In this document: positions 8,288 through 17,570 of the stretch, piece after piece
Numbering within the stretch: the stretch's first letter is position 1
Layout: each line of letters starts with the position of its first letter
Made by a program: the position numbers and the translations under genes
The notes under the pieces: model-generated
The model's input: the letters and a program-made list of their open reading frames with translations, nothing else
Databases searched by the model: none
Told to the model about the DNA's origin: nothing
DNA from: Oceanobacillus_B kapialis
GTDB taxonomy: Bacteria; Bacillota; Bacilli; Bacillales; Amphibacillaceae
Strand: one strand, 5' to 3'
NCBI RefSeq assembly: GCF_042685265.1
Contig: NZ_JBHUMX010000019.1
Length of the DNA stretch: 64,000 nucleotides

Positions 8288-8325
8288 AATTAACGACAGT
8301 AGCCTAATTTGTACTGTCGTTAATT
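8288..8325. terminator. Perfect 14-bp inverted repeat between moron and terminase
   Basis: The arms 8288-8301 and 8312-8325 are perfect complements with a 10-base loop. The repeat separates the convergent 3' ends of the moron (plus) and the terminase large subunit gene (minus). T-runs are short on both sides, so it may act as a bidirectional terminator or as an mRNA end stabiliser. Confidence 0.6.
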
Positions 8326-10070
8326 CACCTATAAATATTTCCAATCAATTCATCCATTCCTTCAATACTAATCTCCATCATATTTAAAGTCTCTTTATGA
8401 GCTATTAAACAAGCTACAAATCCATCAATATGTTCTGGTGATTTCCGCTTTGACGGTGTTTTCAAATTGTTGATGTTTGTTATTATCTTAGCGTTTTCGG
8501 CACAAAAAATGAGCAGTGGATTATCGGTTACAATCGCTGCTCTTTCCTCACCATTTATCACACTCTCCCGTAACAATAATATTTCAAAGTCATCAAATGG
8601 TTCATTCATATGGGTAGGGTACTGTGGAACCTCGACAGTAGTAACACCAAGCATATCCCAACGCTCTACTAACTTCTCTGCAAGTGCCGGATCATAATTT
8701 ATCTGAACAAGGTTAAAATTTTCAAATGCCCATTCCACATATTCACTCACTAGATCTTCATCAACTGTTTTACCAGGACACAATGTTACGAACCCTTTTT
8801 CAGCCAATGCTCGATATGGTACATTCCTCTGCTGCTCTTTTTCCTCGATTCCAAACTCCGGAATGAAGTACATTTGTTTCACCTTCAGAATTGGATCCCC
8901 ATTATCATCAAAGCTAGGGATGTTTATATCAACACAAGTTAAATCCGTTCTCCTAGAAAGGTCTACTCCAATCACTGCAGTTTCACCTAATATGTTACCA
9001 AGATCATCCACTAACATTTTTTCTAATTGATCTTTTTCAAAATAAGTCTCCGCATAATTCACAAATACATCTAAGTGTTTAGACATAAACTCTGCCTTGT
9101 TAAAGCTATTTTGCTTGGCTTCTTTGAAGGCATTTTCTAGAAATTCCATATTAACGGAAACTCCCATGTTCGGATTAACCATGAACCATACTTTACGATC
9201 TTCCCAGTCAAACTTTTTATTTGGTTCATAGACCATACCAAACCAAGAATCGTCATTATCATTTTTAATGACTTCTTTTGCATAAGCATAAACTTGGGAA
9301 CCCAGTGATCCACTTTGCTTACCTGCAGTAGAAGTAATAATATTTAAAGGCTCATCCTGTGCAACCTGTGCGGAACGTAGGTTATCATATTGTTCTCGGT
9401 CCATTTGAGCATGGACTTCATCAAAGTAGTTGATATATGGGTTTTTACCTTCATTTCCTGCATTGTCCCTTGTTAAGACAATCGCTGTATTGGCATACTT
9501 GAAACCATCTTCTACAAAAATGTATTTTACAGATCGAACTGTATCTTCTTTCCCTCTGTAAATCCGTGTACCTGGTCTAAGGTCAGGACTATTTTCAATC
9601 GTTAAAGCAAGTGGTCCAGCTGCGTTTTGGGCTTGATCAAAGGTGTTAGCAGATATGTAACACTCCGCACCCTTAACCCCTTCGCCATACATGCCATAAA
9701 TAACTGGTGATCCACCCATGATTGTTTTCCCGTTTTTCTTAGGCACCTGCAGGTAAGTAGTTCGAATTACACGAACTGCTTTCCCATCGGCATTATACTT
9801 TTGCCAGCCGTACACATTAGCAAAGAAGAATCGTTGCCATGGTTCCAAGATTAAAGGCTGCCCTGCCCATTTACCTTTAGCATGTTTGATAAATGTTTCG
9901 GTAAAGAAAAGCATGGCATTCGCTTTTTCAACGTCAAACCAAATATCTTTCCGTTTTTGCCACTTTCGGTAACGTTTGATGGTTAGCTTAACAGAATCAG
10001 GGTAAAGTTTAGGATCTGCTTCTACTTGTTCAGCAAATATATCAGCATAATTAGTTTCAAAATCTATCAT
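8325..10070 (-). CDS. Prophage A terminase large subunit
   Basis: The 581-residue motor and nuclease packages DNA into the prohead. The ATPase domain shows a Walker A-type PKKNGKT near residue 112 and a Walker B-type YINYFDEVHAQ near 217. The RNase H-like nuclease domain begins around IGVDLSRRTDLTCVD near 367. Length and motif spacing fit the Terminase_1 family of cos-type Firmicutes phages. It overlaps the small subunit gene by 4 bases (ATGA), so the two are coupled. Confidence 0.93.
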   Translation of the reverse strand: MIDFETNYADIFAEQVEADPKLYPDSVKLTIKRYRKWQKRKDIWFDVEKANAMLFFTETFIKHAKGKWAGQPLILEPWQRFFFANVYGWQKYNADGKAVRVIRTTYLQVPKKNGKTIMGGSPVIYGMYGEGVKGAECYISANTFDQAQNAAGPLALTIENSPDLRPGTRIYRGKEDTVRSVKYIFVEDGFKYANTAIVLTRDNAGNEGKNPYINYFDEVHAQMDREQYDNLRSAQVAQDEPLNIITSTAGKQSGSLGSQVYAYAKEVIKNDNDDSWFGMVYEPNKKFDWEDRKVWFMVNPNMGVSVNMEFLENAFKEAKQNSFNKAEFMSKHLDVFVNYAETYFEKDQLEKMLVDDLGNILGETAVIGVDLSRRTDLTCVDINIPSFDDNGDPILKVKQMYFIPEFGIEEKEQQRNVPYRALAEKGFVTLCPGKTVDEDLVSEYVEWAFENFNLVQINYDPALAEKLVERWDMLGVTTVEVPQYPTHMNEPFDDFEILLLRESVINGEERAAIVTDNPLLIFCAENAKIITNINNLKTPSKRKSPEHIDGFVACLIAHKETLNMMEISIEGMDELIGNIYR

Positions 10071-10591
10071 CGCGACATCCTCTGCCTAAATCTCGCAAGC
10101 TCATTTACTGGGGCAGGGTCAGGGTCCTTGTTCTCTTCTTTCTCACCATCACCCTTATCCAGCAATTTACCTGATTTCTTAATTAGCTCCTTATTCTTCC
10201 CATCTAAACCAAGTTGGCCAAGAAGCTTTGCTAATTCTTTACGAAGCTTATCGCTTTTGTTTTCCAGATAATCTTCATAGCAATCAAGATAAATTTCTAT
10301 TAATAAATCAAGAGCAGGTGAATAGGTACCAGCTTCAATTAATGCATCCGTGATTTGTTGTTGCTTTTTTTCACGAACATTTACTTGTTTTGTAGTACTA
10401 CACTTTTTTGAAGTACTACGTTGTTTTTTAACACCAGCTTTTTCATTCCATTTATCACGACTTTTCCAAGCAGATATTGTTTTTTCTGGAATGTCTAATT
10501 GATTTGCAATTTCACGATTAGCAATGTTTCCCCCGTGTTCTATAAATAACTCGAAGGATTTTTGTCGATTCGGATTTCGCTTTCTAGCCAA
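10067..10591 (-). CDS. Prophage A terminase small subunit
   Basis: The 174-residue protein has an N-terminal helix-turn-helix with ELFIEHGGNIANREIANQL and the ISAWKSRDKWNEKAGV signature of Terminase_2/PBSX XtmA-like small subunits. It recognises the packaging site and loads the large subunit. The middle is basic and the C-terminal third has charged, proline-containing low complexity (NKDPDPAPVNELARFRQRMSR). It is coupled by ATGA overlap to the large subunit gene. Confidence 0.88.
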   Translation of the reverse strand: MARKRNPNRQKSFELFIEHGGNIANREIANQLDIPEKTISAWKSRDKWNEKAGVKKQRSTSKKCSTTKQVNVREKKQQQITDALIEAGTYSPALDLLIEIYLDCYEDYLENKSDKLRKELAKLLGQLGLDGKNKELIKKSGKLLDKGDGEKEENKDPDPAPVNELARFRQRMSR

Positions 10592-10713
10592 ACCTATTCA
10601 CCTCCTTCTTGTGCAGTACAAAAAAATCATTAATTTTTAATTGAGGTGCGCGTTTACATCCCCCCTACCTATCTCCCCATCATTTTTAAAAATTCATTTT
10701 TGACAGGGGGGGC
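10592..10713. other. Candidate cos region of prophage A
   Basis: This non-coding gap of about 120 bases between the HNH nuclease gene and the terminase small subunit gene holds unusual runs of G/C: seven G at the 10704-10711 end and CCCCCC near 10660, separated by an AT-rich dyad around TTTTTAAAAATTCATTTTTG. In cos-type phages with an HNH gene next to terminase, the cohesive end site lies here. Prophage B has a similar G-run region in the same place. The nick positions cannot be read from sequence alone. Confidence 0.4.
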
Positions 10714-11085
10714 TTATAGTTTCCAGTCGAACTTTTTCTTTTCCGGAAAATATTTTTCCATCGTTTCTTCTTCAACAATGGGATGACATACATTACATAA
10801 TAACTTTACGTTATCTGCAACTAATCGTAAGTCTGGTCTTATCTTTACTGGTATAACATGATGGCTATGTGCCTTCTTACCAAAGACAAACTTACCGCAA
10901 CGTTGACAGCACCCTTTGTCTCTTTCATAAACATAAGCGGTTAGATCTTTCCATGCTTGTGTATTATAAAGTGACTTATTCTTATGCCTGTAATTGTTAG
11001 TGCGTTTTGACTTACGCTTATGATCAGCACAGTACCTACCCTTAGATATTAGGTTCTTACACCCCTGCTCACCGCAGTAACGCAT
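10714..11085 (-). CDS. Prophage A HNH endonuclease
   Basis: This 123-residue HNH nuclease shows the ββα-metal core HSHHVIPVKIRPDLRLVADN followed by LLCNVCH, with two CxxC zinc pairs (CQRC and CNVC). A further cysteine-rich N-terminus (CGEQGCKNLI, CADH) may bind another zinc. HNH proteins next to terminase take part in cos cleavage in HK97-like phages. It begins at 11085 in a TAATG overlap with the upstream gene. Confidence 0.88.
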   Translation of the reverse strand: MRYCGEQGCKNLISKGRYCADHKRKSKRTNNYRHKNKSLYNTQAWKDLTAYVYERDKGCCQRCGKFVFGKKAHSHHVIPVKIRPDLRLVADNVKLLCNVCHPIVEEETMEKYFPEKKKFDWKL

Positions 11086-11399
11086 TACTTCTCTTCTTCA
11101 GCTGCAGTTAATGAAGTTTCGATAATCTCTCTTATCTTGTCTTCCTTGCTCACATTACCTGGAATAGTAATGTTATGATCTTTAGCAAAAGCAAGAAGCT
11201 CCTCTTTGTTTAGGTTTGCAAGATCAATACCTTTATCATTATCAACTGTAGCAGCTTCATTACCTACCATTGACTTAGGCTCATTCGTAACCTCAAAGCT
11301 TGGCTTCTTACCTGCAGGTACAAATAAGGTTCTCTTTTCTTCCGTGTCCCAGTACTCTGTTCCTTGTGCGGTCTTTCTTACTTCTACTTTCATTTTCAT
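11085..11399 (-). CDS. Prophage A small protein with HeH/LEM-like C-terminus
   Basis: The 104-residue protein has a beta-rich N-terminal part (KVEVRKTAQGTEYWDTEEKRTLFV) and a C-terminal helix-extended-loop-helix motif, LANLNKEELLAFAKDHNI, of the HeH/LEM or SAP-like type seen in many small phage proteins near terminase. DNA or partner binding is possible. Its role is unknown. AAGGAG lies 4-5 bases before the ATG at 11399, and a second ATG follows two codons later. Confidence 0.6.
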   Translation of the reverse strand: MKMKVEVRKTAQGTEYWDTEEKRTLFVPAGKKPSFEVTNEPKSMVGNEAATVDNDKGIDLANLNKEELLAFAKDHNITIPGNVSKEDKIREIIETSLTAAEEEK

Positions 11400-11499
11400 T
11401 CAGCTCCTTGTATAAAATAAAAAGGACAACTGAAGCAGCTGCCCTTTCATGAAATTCTATGTTATTACTATAAAACGATTTTTCAATGGATAACATGCA

Positions 11500-11913
11500 T
11501 TAAGTGAGTGAACTAGAATGATACATTTCTACAAACTTAATTGTTCTAATTAATTCAGCATGTCTTTTTCTGATATGGCTAGTACTATAATTTAACTCTT
11601 CAGCTATAATTTCTAAAGTTAAACCATCAACATATTTCATCTTTAATATTCTATGATCTAATCCTTTGAAGGTATCTACTAACTGAAGAAGCTTATCTCG
11701 TTGTTCTACTTTAAATTTAATTTCTTTCATTATTGCTTGAATGCTTTCTTCAAGGTTAGCTGCAATTGACTCACGCTGTAATGGAACATTTTGCAGATCA
11801 CCTTCAACCCATCTTTTTAGCTCAGCTTCACTTTGATCTAGCCTAAAGCTAAGGTAATCTATTTCTTCAATGAGTTTTTGATACTCTCTTAACCACTCAT
11901 ACAACATGCTCAC
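11500..11913 (-). CDS. Prophage A ArpU/sigma-70 region 4-like late regulator
   Basis: This 137-residue helical protein ends in a sigma region 4-type helix-turn-helix: HRILKMKYVDGLTLEIIAEELNYSTSHIRKRHAELI. Proteins of this build (ArpU/RinA-like) switch on late genes in Firmicutes phages. The N-terminal two thirds are coiled coil. It sits upstream, in transcription order, of the HNH-terminase-head block, as expected of a late activator. The ATG at 11913 lies just after the origin-like region. Confidence 0.7.
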   Translation of the reverse strand: MSMLYEWLREYQKLIEEIDYLSFRLDQSEAELKRWVEGDLQNVPLQRESIAANLEESIQAIMKEIKFKVEQRDKLLQLVDTFKGLDHRILKMKYVDGLTLEIIAEELNYSTSHIRKRHAELIRTIKFVEMYHSSSLT

Positions 11914-12316
11914 CTACCTTTTAAATAAAATGCGCTACCTTCTGTTACCGCCTTAAACCCTTGATACTATTGAGTTCTCATTGTAATTTGACACTATGGG
12001 TAGCGCATTTACCCCCTATTTTTCTTTCATAAAGATAAAAATTTATATAAATAAATATAAATATTATAAAAGAAAGTGATTTTATCTGTTACCTGTTACC
12101 TAATCCATTCAAACCTTTGTTATTACTGTGTTTTTCAAGGTAACAGATAAGGTAACAGGTAACGCATTTGAGCCTATTTTCATGTAAAAAGATCAAAAAA
12201 CAAGTGACTTTTTGTGTTTTTTGTGACCAAAATTCGGTCAAGACCTTTTGACCAACCCTTGATATGACTGATTTCATTTGTCCTATCTGACCGTTTTTTG
12301 GTCAAGCGGAGAAAAA
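11914..12316. other. Iteron-bearing, origin-like intergenic region of prophage A
   Basis: This gene-free stretch of about 400 bases has an organised repeat structure. GTTACC occurs at 11944, 12088 and 12095, and its inverse GGTAAC at 12139, 12151 and 12158; the two clusters form an inverted pair around ATCTGTTACCTGTTACC. A perfect 12-bp inverted repeat (11928-11939 with 11999-12010) flanks the left part. A 50-base stretch of nearly pure A/T lies at 12020-12075. GGTCA/TGACC elements cluster at 12224-12304 before the primase stop. Iterons, an AT-rich segment and an adjacent primase-helicase suggest a replication origin. Confidence 0.5.
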
Positions 12317-14191
12317 TTACTCATCAGATATGAACAATCTTTTATTCTTTCCATCTATTTTTTGCTGTTTCGTTGTATAAGCAAAAAGTTGTTTGATTTG
12401 CTTACTGAAACTAATATTACTCACCGATTGATAACCATTATCCGAACAATATAACTTATACTGCATGTATACATCCCCTACTACAGCACGCTCAAGTTCA
12501 ATCTCTTCATTATTGATGAAACTAATAATAGGATTATTTTCTTCCTGGTATTTCTCCATTTCATTTTCAACAGCCTTTGATTTAGTGAATTTCTTGTTTT
12601 GCAGTAGTCGGTATAAAGCTTCTAGTGCTACATTAAGTAAATACTGCATAGATTCATCAGATAAAAGTTTGTCTGTAATAAATGGGTCAAAATCTGAATC
12701 ACTAGAACTAAACTTTGCTTTGAAAGGAACAATTTGAAGCCTTCTGCCTAACCCATCACTATAATCATTAATACGAGGCATTTCATTCGCACTGAAGATC
12801 AACTTAGAATAGTTGGCGAAATCAAAGGGATCCTTTCCTTTTCTTTCTACGTTTAACGTTTCTCCAGTAGACAATTTCTTAAATACGGAAGATTCCTTGA
12901 TATAGCCTTTGGAAATATCGTCTCCAATGTTCACCAACTTACCAAATAGTTCAGCTGTCTTAAATCGTTGGTCCAGCTCTTTTAAATCCAAAGAAGCAGT
13001 ATTATCTCGGCCAACAAACTTGCGAATGATTTTAAGGTAGGATGATTTACCATTGGATCCGTCACCAGTCAAAATGAAAGTTGCAGCAAACTCATTTCTT
13101 CTAAATAAGATATAACCCAGTATTTCTTCTAAAATGGCACGGATCTTCTTATCGTTTACTGCTAACTTATTAAATGTTTTATCTGTCACGTCATAATAAG
13201 CACCTTTGATATAAGCGACTGGTATTTTATTTTTAGTGATAATCTCTGGACTGAAGTCTTGCAGCTCCCACGTTTCCAAATTAAAGACACCATTTTTCAC
13301 TGGCACATATTTTGTAGAAGCAAAGTTCTTTTCTACTGTCTTTAACTGTAAATATGCTAAGGTTTCTTGTCGCTGCATTCTCTTTAAAGCAGGAATGTGT
13401 TTTATCATGGCACCCTCTATGTCCTCTGCTCGATCAGAATACACACCATCTTTATAAATGTGTAACACATTGGCGACTTTACATATATGATGTTCATTAA
13501 TTAAGAAATCGCCAAACTTTTCATGCTGGAAAGAGCCTTTAATAAAGAAAGACTCTTTCATGAATGCCTCATCCCGTAAGATGATATTTAACTCTGATTT
13601 TTCAACTGGCTCAGTGAGAATGTAATTATTAATGATAGATATGGTTTCCTTAATATCTTTCTTGGCCAATCCTTGTGACTGCATTTTTAAAATGTACGTG
13701 AACAGCTTATCGTTACGGCCATCCCCTTCTGACAATTTATTCAGATTGGGATTTTTCTTGTTATATGGATATAGCCACACTGGCAATGGATCATGTTCCT
13801 TTACTTTCCGGATCCACTTTCTTGCTTTGCCCTCTATCTTTAAAGGGTCTGCGGTATTCTTTATTCCTAACTTAAAGTCCGTCAGAATACCAATATTGGA
13901 ATACCATTTGATTTTGTTTGAAGTTAGATCGTAACCCTTAAAATAGAAGTGCATTCCGTTAGATGTTTCTAGAACCGAACATTGAATGTCCCTATCTTCA
14001 ACAATATCAAATAATATCTCAGCGTAATCAAAATCGTCTACATCAACCATGATATATTCATCATCTAGAATACCAACATAGGAGTTTTCCTTACGTGCAG
14101 TGTGATAGGATAATAGTTTTGCACCTTCTTTAAACTTTGAAGCAGCATGTTTCCCATTTCCTTTTAGATAACCTTTATAGATTTTAGTCAC
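12317..14191 (-). CDS. Prophage A P4-type primase-helicase
   Basis: The 624-residue protein combines an N-terminal primase-polymerase-like domain (residues 1-150, with IMVDVDDFDYAEIL acidic residues) and a C-terminal superfamily 3 helicase of the phage/plasmid P4 primase family. The helicase has Walker A GDGSNGKSSYLK near residue 380, an FGKLVNIGDDIS segment and KLIFSANEMPRI after it. A D5-type N-terminal domain precedes the ATPase. It initiates phage replication by unwinding the origin and priming. Its stop borders the iteron region, which fits an origin-binding initiator. Confidence 0.88.
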   Translation of the reverse strand: MTKIYKGYLKGNGKHAASKFKEGAKLLSYHTARKENSYVGILDDEYIMVDVDDFDYAEILFDIVEDRDIQCSVLETSNGMHFYFKGYDLTSNKIKWYSNIGILTDFKLGIKNTADPLKIEGKARKWIRKVKEHDPLPVWLYPYNKKNPNLNKLSEGDGRNDKLFTYILKMQSQGLAKKDIKETISIINNYILTEPVEKSELNIILRDEAFMKESFFIKGSFQHEKFGDFLINEHHICKVANVLHIYKDGVYSDRAEDIEGAMIKHIPALKRMQRQETLAYLQLKTVEKNFASTKYVPVKNGVFNLETWELQDFSPEIITKNKIPVAYIKGAYYDVTDKTFNKLAVNDKKIRAILEEILGYILFRRNEFAATFILTGDGSNGKSSYLKIIRKFVGRDNTASLDLKELDQRFKTAELFGKLVNIGDDISKGYIKESSVFKKLSTGETLNVERKGKDPFDFANYSKLIFSANEMPRINDYSDGLGRRLQIVPFKAKFSSSDSDFDPFITDKLLSDESMQYLLNVALEALYRLLQNKKFTKSKAVENEMEKYQEENNPIISFINNEEIELERAVVGDVYMQYKLYCSDNGYQSVSNISFSKQIKQLFAYTTKQQKIDGKNKRLFISDE

Positions 14192-14225
14192 CTACTTTCG
14201 TGTTACAATAGTCTTAAATAATAGA

Positions 14226-15074
14226 TTGGAGATGAAGTTATTGAGTACAGATTTAACACTCGAATTTCTTTTGCTTAAATTATCCTTGTACAAGGAAGTG
14301 ATCATTAATGACAAAGATTTAGAATTTATTCAATCTGTCTTATCCCGTTATAAAGAAAATCAGTTTGATAGTTATTGTGTGACATGTCAAAAAGAAGTAC
14401 CTTTTAAAAAACAAACAATAATGGGTACACCAAAATCATTATCTGGCTTCGGTGGAGGATCACAGGAAACCAAAGAACAAAGGTTGTTAAGAAACATTCA
14501 AGGACCACATAGTCTTTCATATACCTGTCAAAAGAATAACGATCATAAATATCAGGTTTTTTTCCAAGTTGAAGGTCGTAATTTAGTGAAAATAGGTCAA
14601 TTCCCTTCAATTGCTGACTTAGAATTACATAAAATTGATAAGTACCGCAGAATACTTAAAAGTGATTATCGAGATTTTTCTAAATCTATAGGATTATATT
14701 CCCACGGTGTTGGTGCAGGATCTTTTGTGTATCTCCGTAGAATATTTGAAAATCTTATCGAACAGAATAGGGAAAAAGCAGCTCAACAACCATCATGGGA
14801 CAATCTGTATTTCCAACAAGCTAGAATGGACGATAAAATTAGAGTTTTACAAGAGTACTTACCAAGTGTCTTAGTGGAAAATAGAAAATTGTATTCAATT
14901 CTTAGTAAAGGAATTCATGAATTAACCGAAGAAGAATGCTTAGAAATGTTTCCCAAAGTACAATTAGCCATAGAATTAATACTTGATGAGAAAATACATG
15001 AATTAGAAAAACAGAGCAAACTTCAGACAGTTAGAGACTTTGTCTCTGAAACAGTCGGAAAATATAAAAGTTAA
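14226..15074 (+). CDS. Reverse-strand accessory protein with zinc-binding cysteines (unknown function)
   Basis: I do not recognise this protein of about 280 residues. Near residue 50 a YCVTCQKEVPF pair and near residue 98 a SYTCQKNNDH segment suggest a zinc ribbon. The rest is mostly helical, with LRRIFENLIEQN (about 175) and a C-terminal SKGIHELTEEECLEMFPKVQLAIELILDEKIHELE. It is transcribed against the replication genes on both sides, which marks it as cargo, and a defence role is possible. The annotated TTG at 14226 has little in front of it. A TTG at 14241 preceded by GGAG is at least as likely. Confidence 0.65.
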   Translation: MEMKLLSTDLTLEFLLLKLSLYKEVIINDKDLEFIQSVLSRYKENQFDSYCVTCQKEVPFKKQTIMGTPKSLSGFGGGSQETKEQRLLRNIQGPHSLSYTCQKNNDHKYQVFFQVEGRNLVKIGQFPSIADLELHKIDKYRRILKSDYRDFSKSIGLYSHGVGAGSFVYLRRIFENLIEQNREKAAQQPSWDNLYFQQARMDDKIRVLQEYLPSVLVENRKLYSILSKGIHELTEEECLEMFPKVQLAIELILDEKIHELEKQSKLQTVRDFVSETVGKYKS

Positions 15075-16760
15075 TCAATCCTCCCCAATAAAATCATTAA
15101 TACGCTTGTTGGCAAGATCGAGATACCACCAGTAATCTAATTTACTTGGTATCTCCTTTCCTTTTAGATCATCATTAACAATGAAACTATGTTCTGGTGC
15201 ATATGCTATTTTTTCTGCCACTCCATTTTTTACTTTCCGGAGTTCCTTATCGTTTTTATCCACGGAAGCAAATACTCGAAATACTTTTTCACTCATTCGT
15301 CTTCGTCCGTACCTGGCGTAACTATATTTGCTACTAACCTTGATGATCTTTTGAAACTTCATTAACTCCTTGCATTTAAAAATTGTATCTTCCGGATCTA
15401 TGCCTTTAACAAAGTAATTTACAATTGCTTCATTAACTATTGGCAGGTCATTGTCCAAGCTGTTTAGCTTTTTTACATAGGAACCTTTACTCTTATACTT
15501 ACCATTCGGCTCCACAAGAATATAATTGTTTACATCCTTCTGAATAACCTTTCTAAACTCCTCAAATTCAAGTTCCATCTTGGTTCGTTGCTCCCACTCC
15601 CAACAAATATCGTCAATGAGCTCATAATCATCTTCATCTTCCAGTTTTACCAGGACACCGTCTGTATTACTTTGGATAATTTGACAATGTGGTTCTAACT
15701 TTTCTATTAAATCAAGAAGCAAGGTCATGCCACCAATACATACATTGTTTGCCTGAAGTGGATCATATAACCCATTGTACTTATCTTTCATTGCCCCGTA
15801 AGTACCATTGATTACAATCTTTAACGGTGCCTGGCGTTTATCTTTTGCAGCCTTATATTTTAACCTGGTATCTCGAATCTCTCTGAACTTATCAAGGTTC
15901 TTTACATTCCGACTTAAATAATCGTACTCAATCATTAAAGCTGGGTAATAACTGGCCACATCAATATTTAAGAAATAACCTGATTCAATGTAATTGTGTC
16001 TTGCTCCATGAAGACCACCCCAGGCGAATATGTGAGGTACTCCTGCTATTTGAGTTTCATAGACCTTACTGTAATCCTTATTTTCCTTATAAAAGTCGAG
16101 TACCTCTGTGTATTTATTAATCTGCAATGTTGAGGGAAAGGAAAAATTAAATTCATCTTCTCTTGGAATAATCGGTTGCTTCGCTTCCAAGATTACTGCA
16201 GATAATTGGGGCTTTGTCTTGGAAATATGGCGTAATGGAAGCTTAAACATTTTCAATAGCTCGATCTGCGACTCAAATTCTGTAATATTCTCTTTGAATA
16301 TGTGCATGGTTTCTTGTACATCATGGCGACAGTATTTAATTACTTCTTGAATTTCTGCAGGTGTTAATGCCCTACTAATATCAAAGGTTACATCCGATTC
16401 TTTTATATTGTGACCCATAAACCCTTCTAGCTGCTTGAGGGATCTAAACTTATTAGTCATAATGTCAAAATTAAATAATTGTATCTTCCAAAAGTCTCTA
16501 AAGAACTTCCAACCAGGTTCTCTTTTAACAATGATCCAATGGTTAATAGATTGTGGAGTAAAACCACAAATGATAGCTTTCAAGATATATTGGTCATAGT
16601 GACGAGAATTATAACCAATCCAAATATCTTTTCTGTGTTCATTGTAATAATCTATTAAACCCTGTTCATCATTATGGAAAATGACCTCTGACTTTTTAGC
16701 AGCATCTAAAATTACGACAAGCCAATCATCCTTAAATACTTCAAAGTCATAAAAGAGCAT
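15075..16760 (-). CDS. Prophage A DNA polymerase with proofreading domain (family B-like)
   Basis: The replicative polymerase has about 561 residues. The exonuclease domain shows YDFEVFKDDW (Exo I), WIGYNSRHYDQYIL (Exo II) and YCRHDVQETM (Exo III). The polymerase domain shows LNIDVASYYPALM (motif A, the DxxSLYP type), KIVINGTYGAMKDKYNG (motif B) and SNTDGVLVKL (motif C, with NTD in place of DTD). AAGGTG six bases before the ATG at 16760 favours that start over the one 18 bases upstream. It belongs to the minus-strand replication block, between primase and recombination genes. Motif order favours family B. Confidence 0.85.
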   Translation of the reverse strand: MLFYDFEVFKDDWLVVILDAAKKSEVIFHNDEQGLIDYYNEHRKDIWIGYNSRHYDQYILKAIICGFTPQSINHWIIVKREPGWKFFRDFWKIQLFNFDIMTNKFRSLKQLEGFMGHNIKESDVTFDISRALTPAEIQEVIKYCRHDVQETMHIFKENITEFESQIELLKMFKLPLRHISKTKPQLSAVILEAKQPIIPREDEFNFSFPSTLQINKYTEVLDFYKENKDYSKVYETQIAGVPHIFAWGGLHGARHNYIESGYFLNIDVASYYPALMIEYDYLSRNVKNLDKFREIRDTRLKYKAAKDKRQAPLKIVINGTYGAMKDKYNGLYDPLQANNVCIGGMTLLLDLIEKLEPHCQIIQSNTDGVLVKLEDEDDYELIDDICWEWEQRTKMELEFEEFRKVIQKDVNNYILVEPNGKYKSKGSYVKKLNSLDNDLPIVNEAIVNYFVKGIDPEDTIFKCKELMKFQKIIKVSSKYSYARYGRRRMSEKVFRVFASVDKNDKELRKVKNGVAEKIAYAPEHSFIVNDDLKGKEIPSKLDYWWYLDLANKRINDFIGED

Positions 16761-16827
16761 ATAATTCACCTTCCTCATATTGAAAATTCATTAGATATAC
16801 CGATAAATAAATAGAAGGAGGTATAAG

Positions 16828-17547
16828 ATGGATAAAATAGAAATCTTTAAAAATTTTTTGTTAAATAACCTGAACTTATTGGAATTTGATGGAGCTGGTG
16901 GAGAAAACTATAGATCTCCGGACTTTGATTTGAATCCTCATGACTATTTAAAATTTGCAAAATTAGAATTAGATAGTTTGACTAGCACAAATAGCGTAAA
17001 TAATAAGTTACATATTCTTAACTGTGTTTTTCATTTGAAGAGGGCTGTTGATTGTCAACTTGATGTGTTTCTATACCAGTTGAAATTGTATGACATAGTA
17101 AAAGATAGTAATCTTGGTTTTGAAAGAAAATTAGACTTTATAAAAGATATTGGTATCATTGAATCTTCATCTCTCGCTAGACTTAATCGCTTAAGAAATA
17201 AAATGGAACATCATTATAAATATCCTGATATCCTGGAAATTCAGGTCTACTATGATTTGGTAAATGCAGTTGTATCTCTAATTGAATCTAACATAGTAAC
17301 ATTTTTATCTACTGTTCAATTAAACCTTCATACAAATGAATGCCGTTTAGATTTAGAATATAACTTTTCTGGCAACCCAAATATTATATTAGATTTAAGA
17401 TATTTGGGTACTTCGGCCCCGCCAACATCAATAACAGTGGATTTTGTCACAGAACGAAAGGAATTTACTTATTATTTAAAAGTAGCTTTGTTACTTGGTA
17501 AAAGCTTTTTCCTTAATTTACAGTTAGATAAAAATAAGCTATTATAA
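16828..17547 (+). CDS. HEPN-like protein, reverse-strand cargo of prophage A
   Basis: This 239-residue protein has a helical N-terminal half carrying LNRLRNKMEHHYKY near residue 125. The R-N-K-M-E-H core fits the R-x4-6-H catalytic motif of HEPN ribonucleases and the RN..EH signature of HEPN proteins of the abortive-infection type. The C-terminal half is beta-rich. It has its own AAGGAGG site before the ATG and a hairpin after the stop, and it runs against the replication genes. HEPN RNases act as toxins or phage-defence effectors, so a lysogen-expressed defence gene is a reasonable reading. There is no obvious antitoxin beside it. Confidence 0.65.
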   Translation: MDKIEIFKNFLLNNLNLLEFDGAGGENYRSPDFDLNPHDYLKFAKLELDSLTSTNSVNNKLHILNCVFHLKRAVDCQLDVFLYQLKLYDIVKDSNLGFERKLDFIKDIGIIESSSLARLNRLRNKMEHHYKYPDILEIQVYYDLVNAVVSLIESNIVTFLSTVQLNLHTNECRLDLEYNFSGNPNIILDLRYLGTSAPPTSITVDFVTERKEFTYYLKVALLLGKSFFLNLQLDKNKLL

Positions 17548-17570
17548 ATTATTAAAGAACTACTATCTAA

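Noticed and set aside
12089..12277. Minus-strand frame of 62 residues in the origin-like region
   Set aside because: No ribosome binding site, odd composition, and it covers the iterons; the repeats explain the sequence better.
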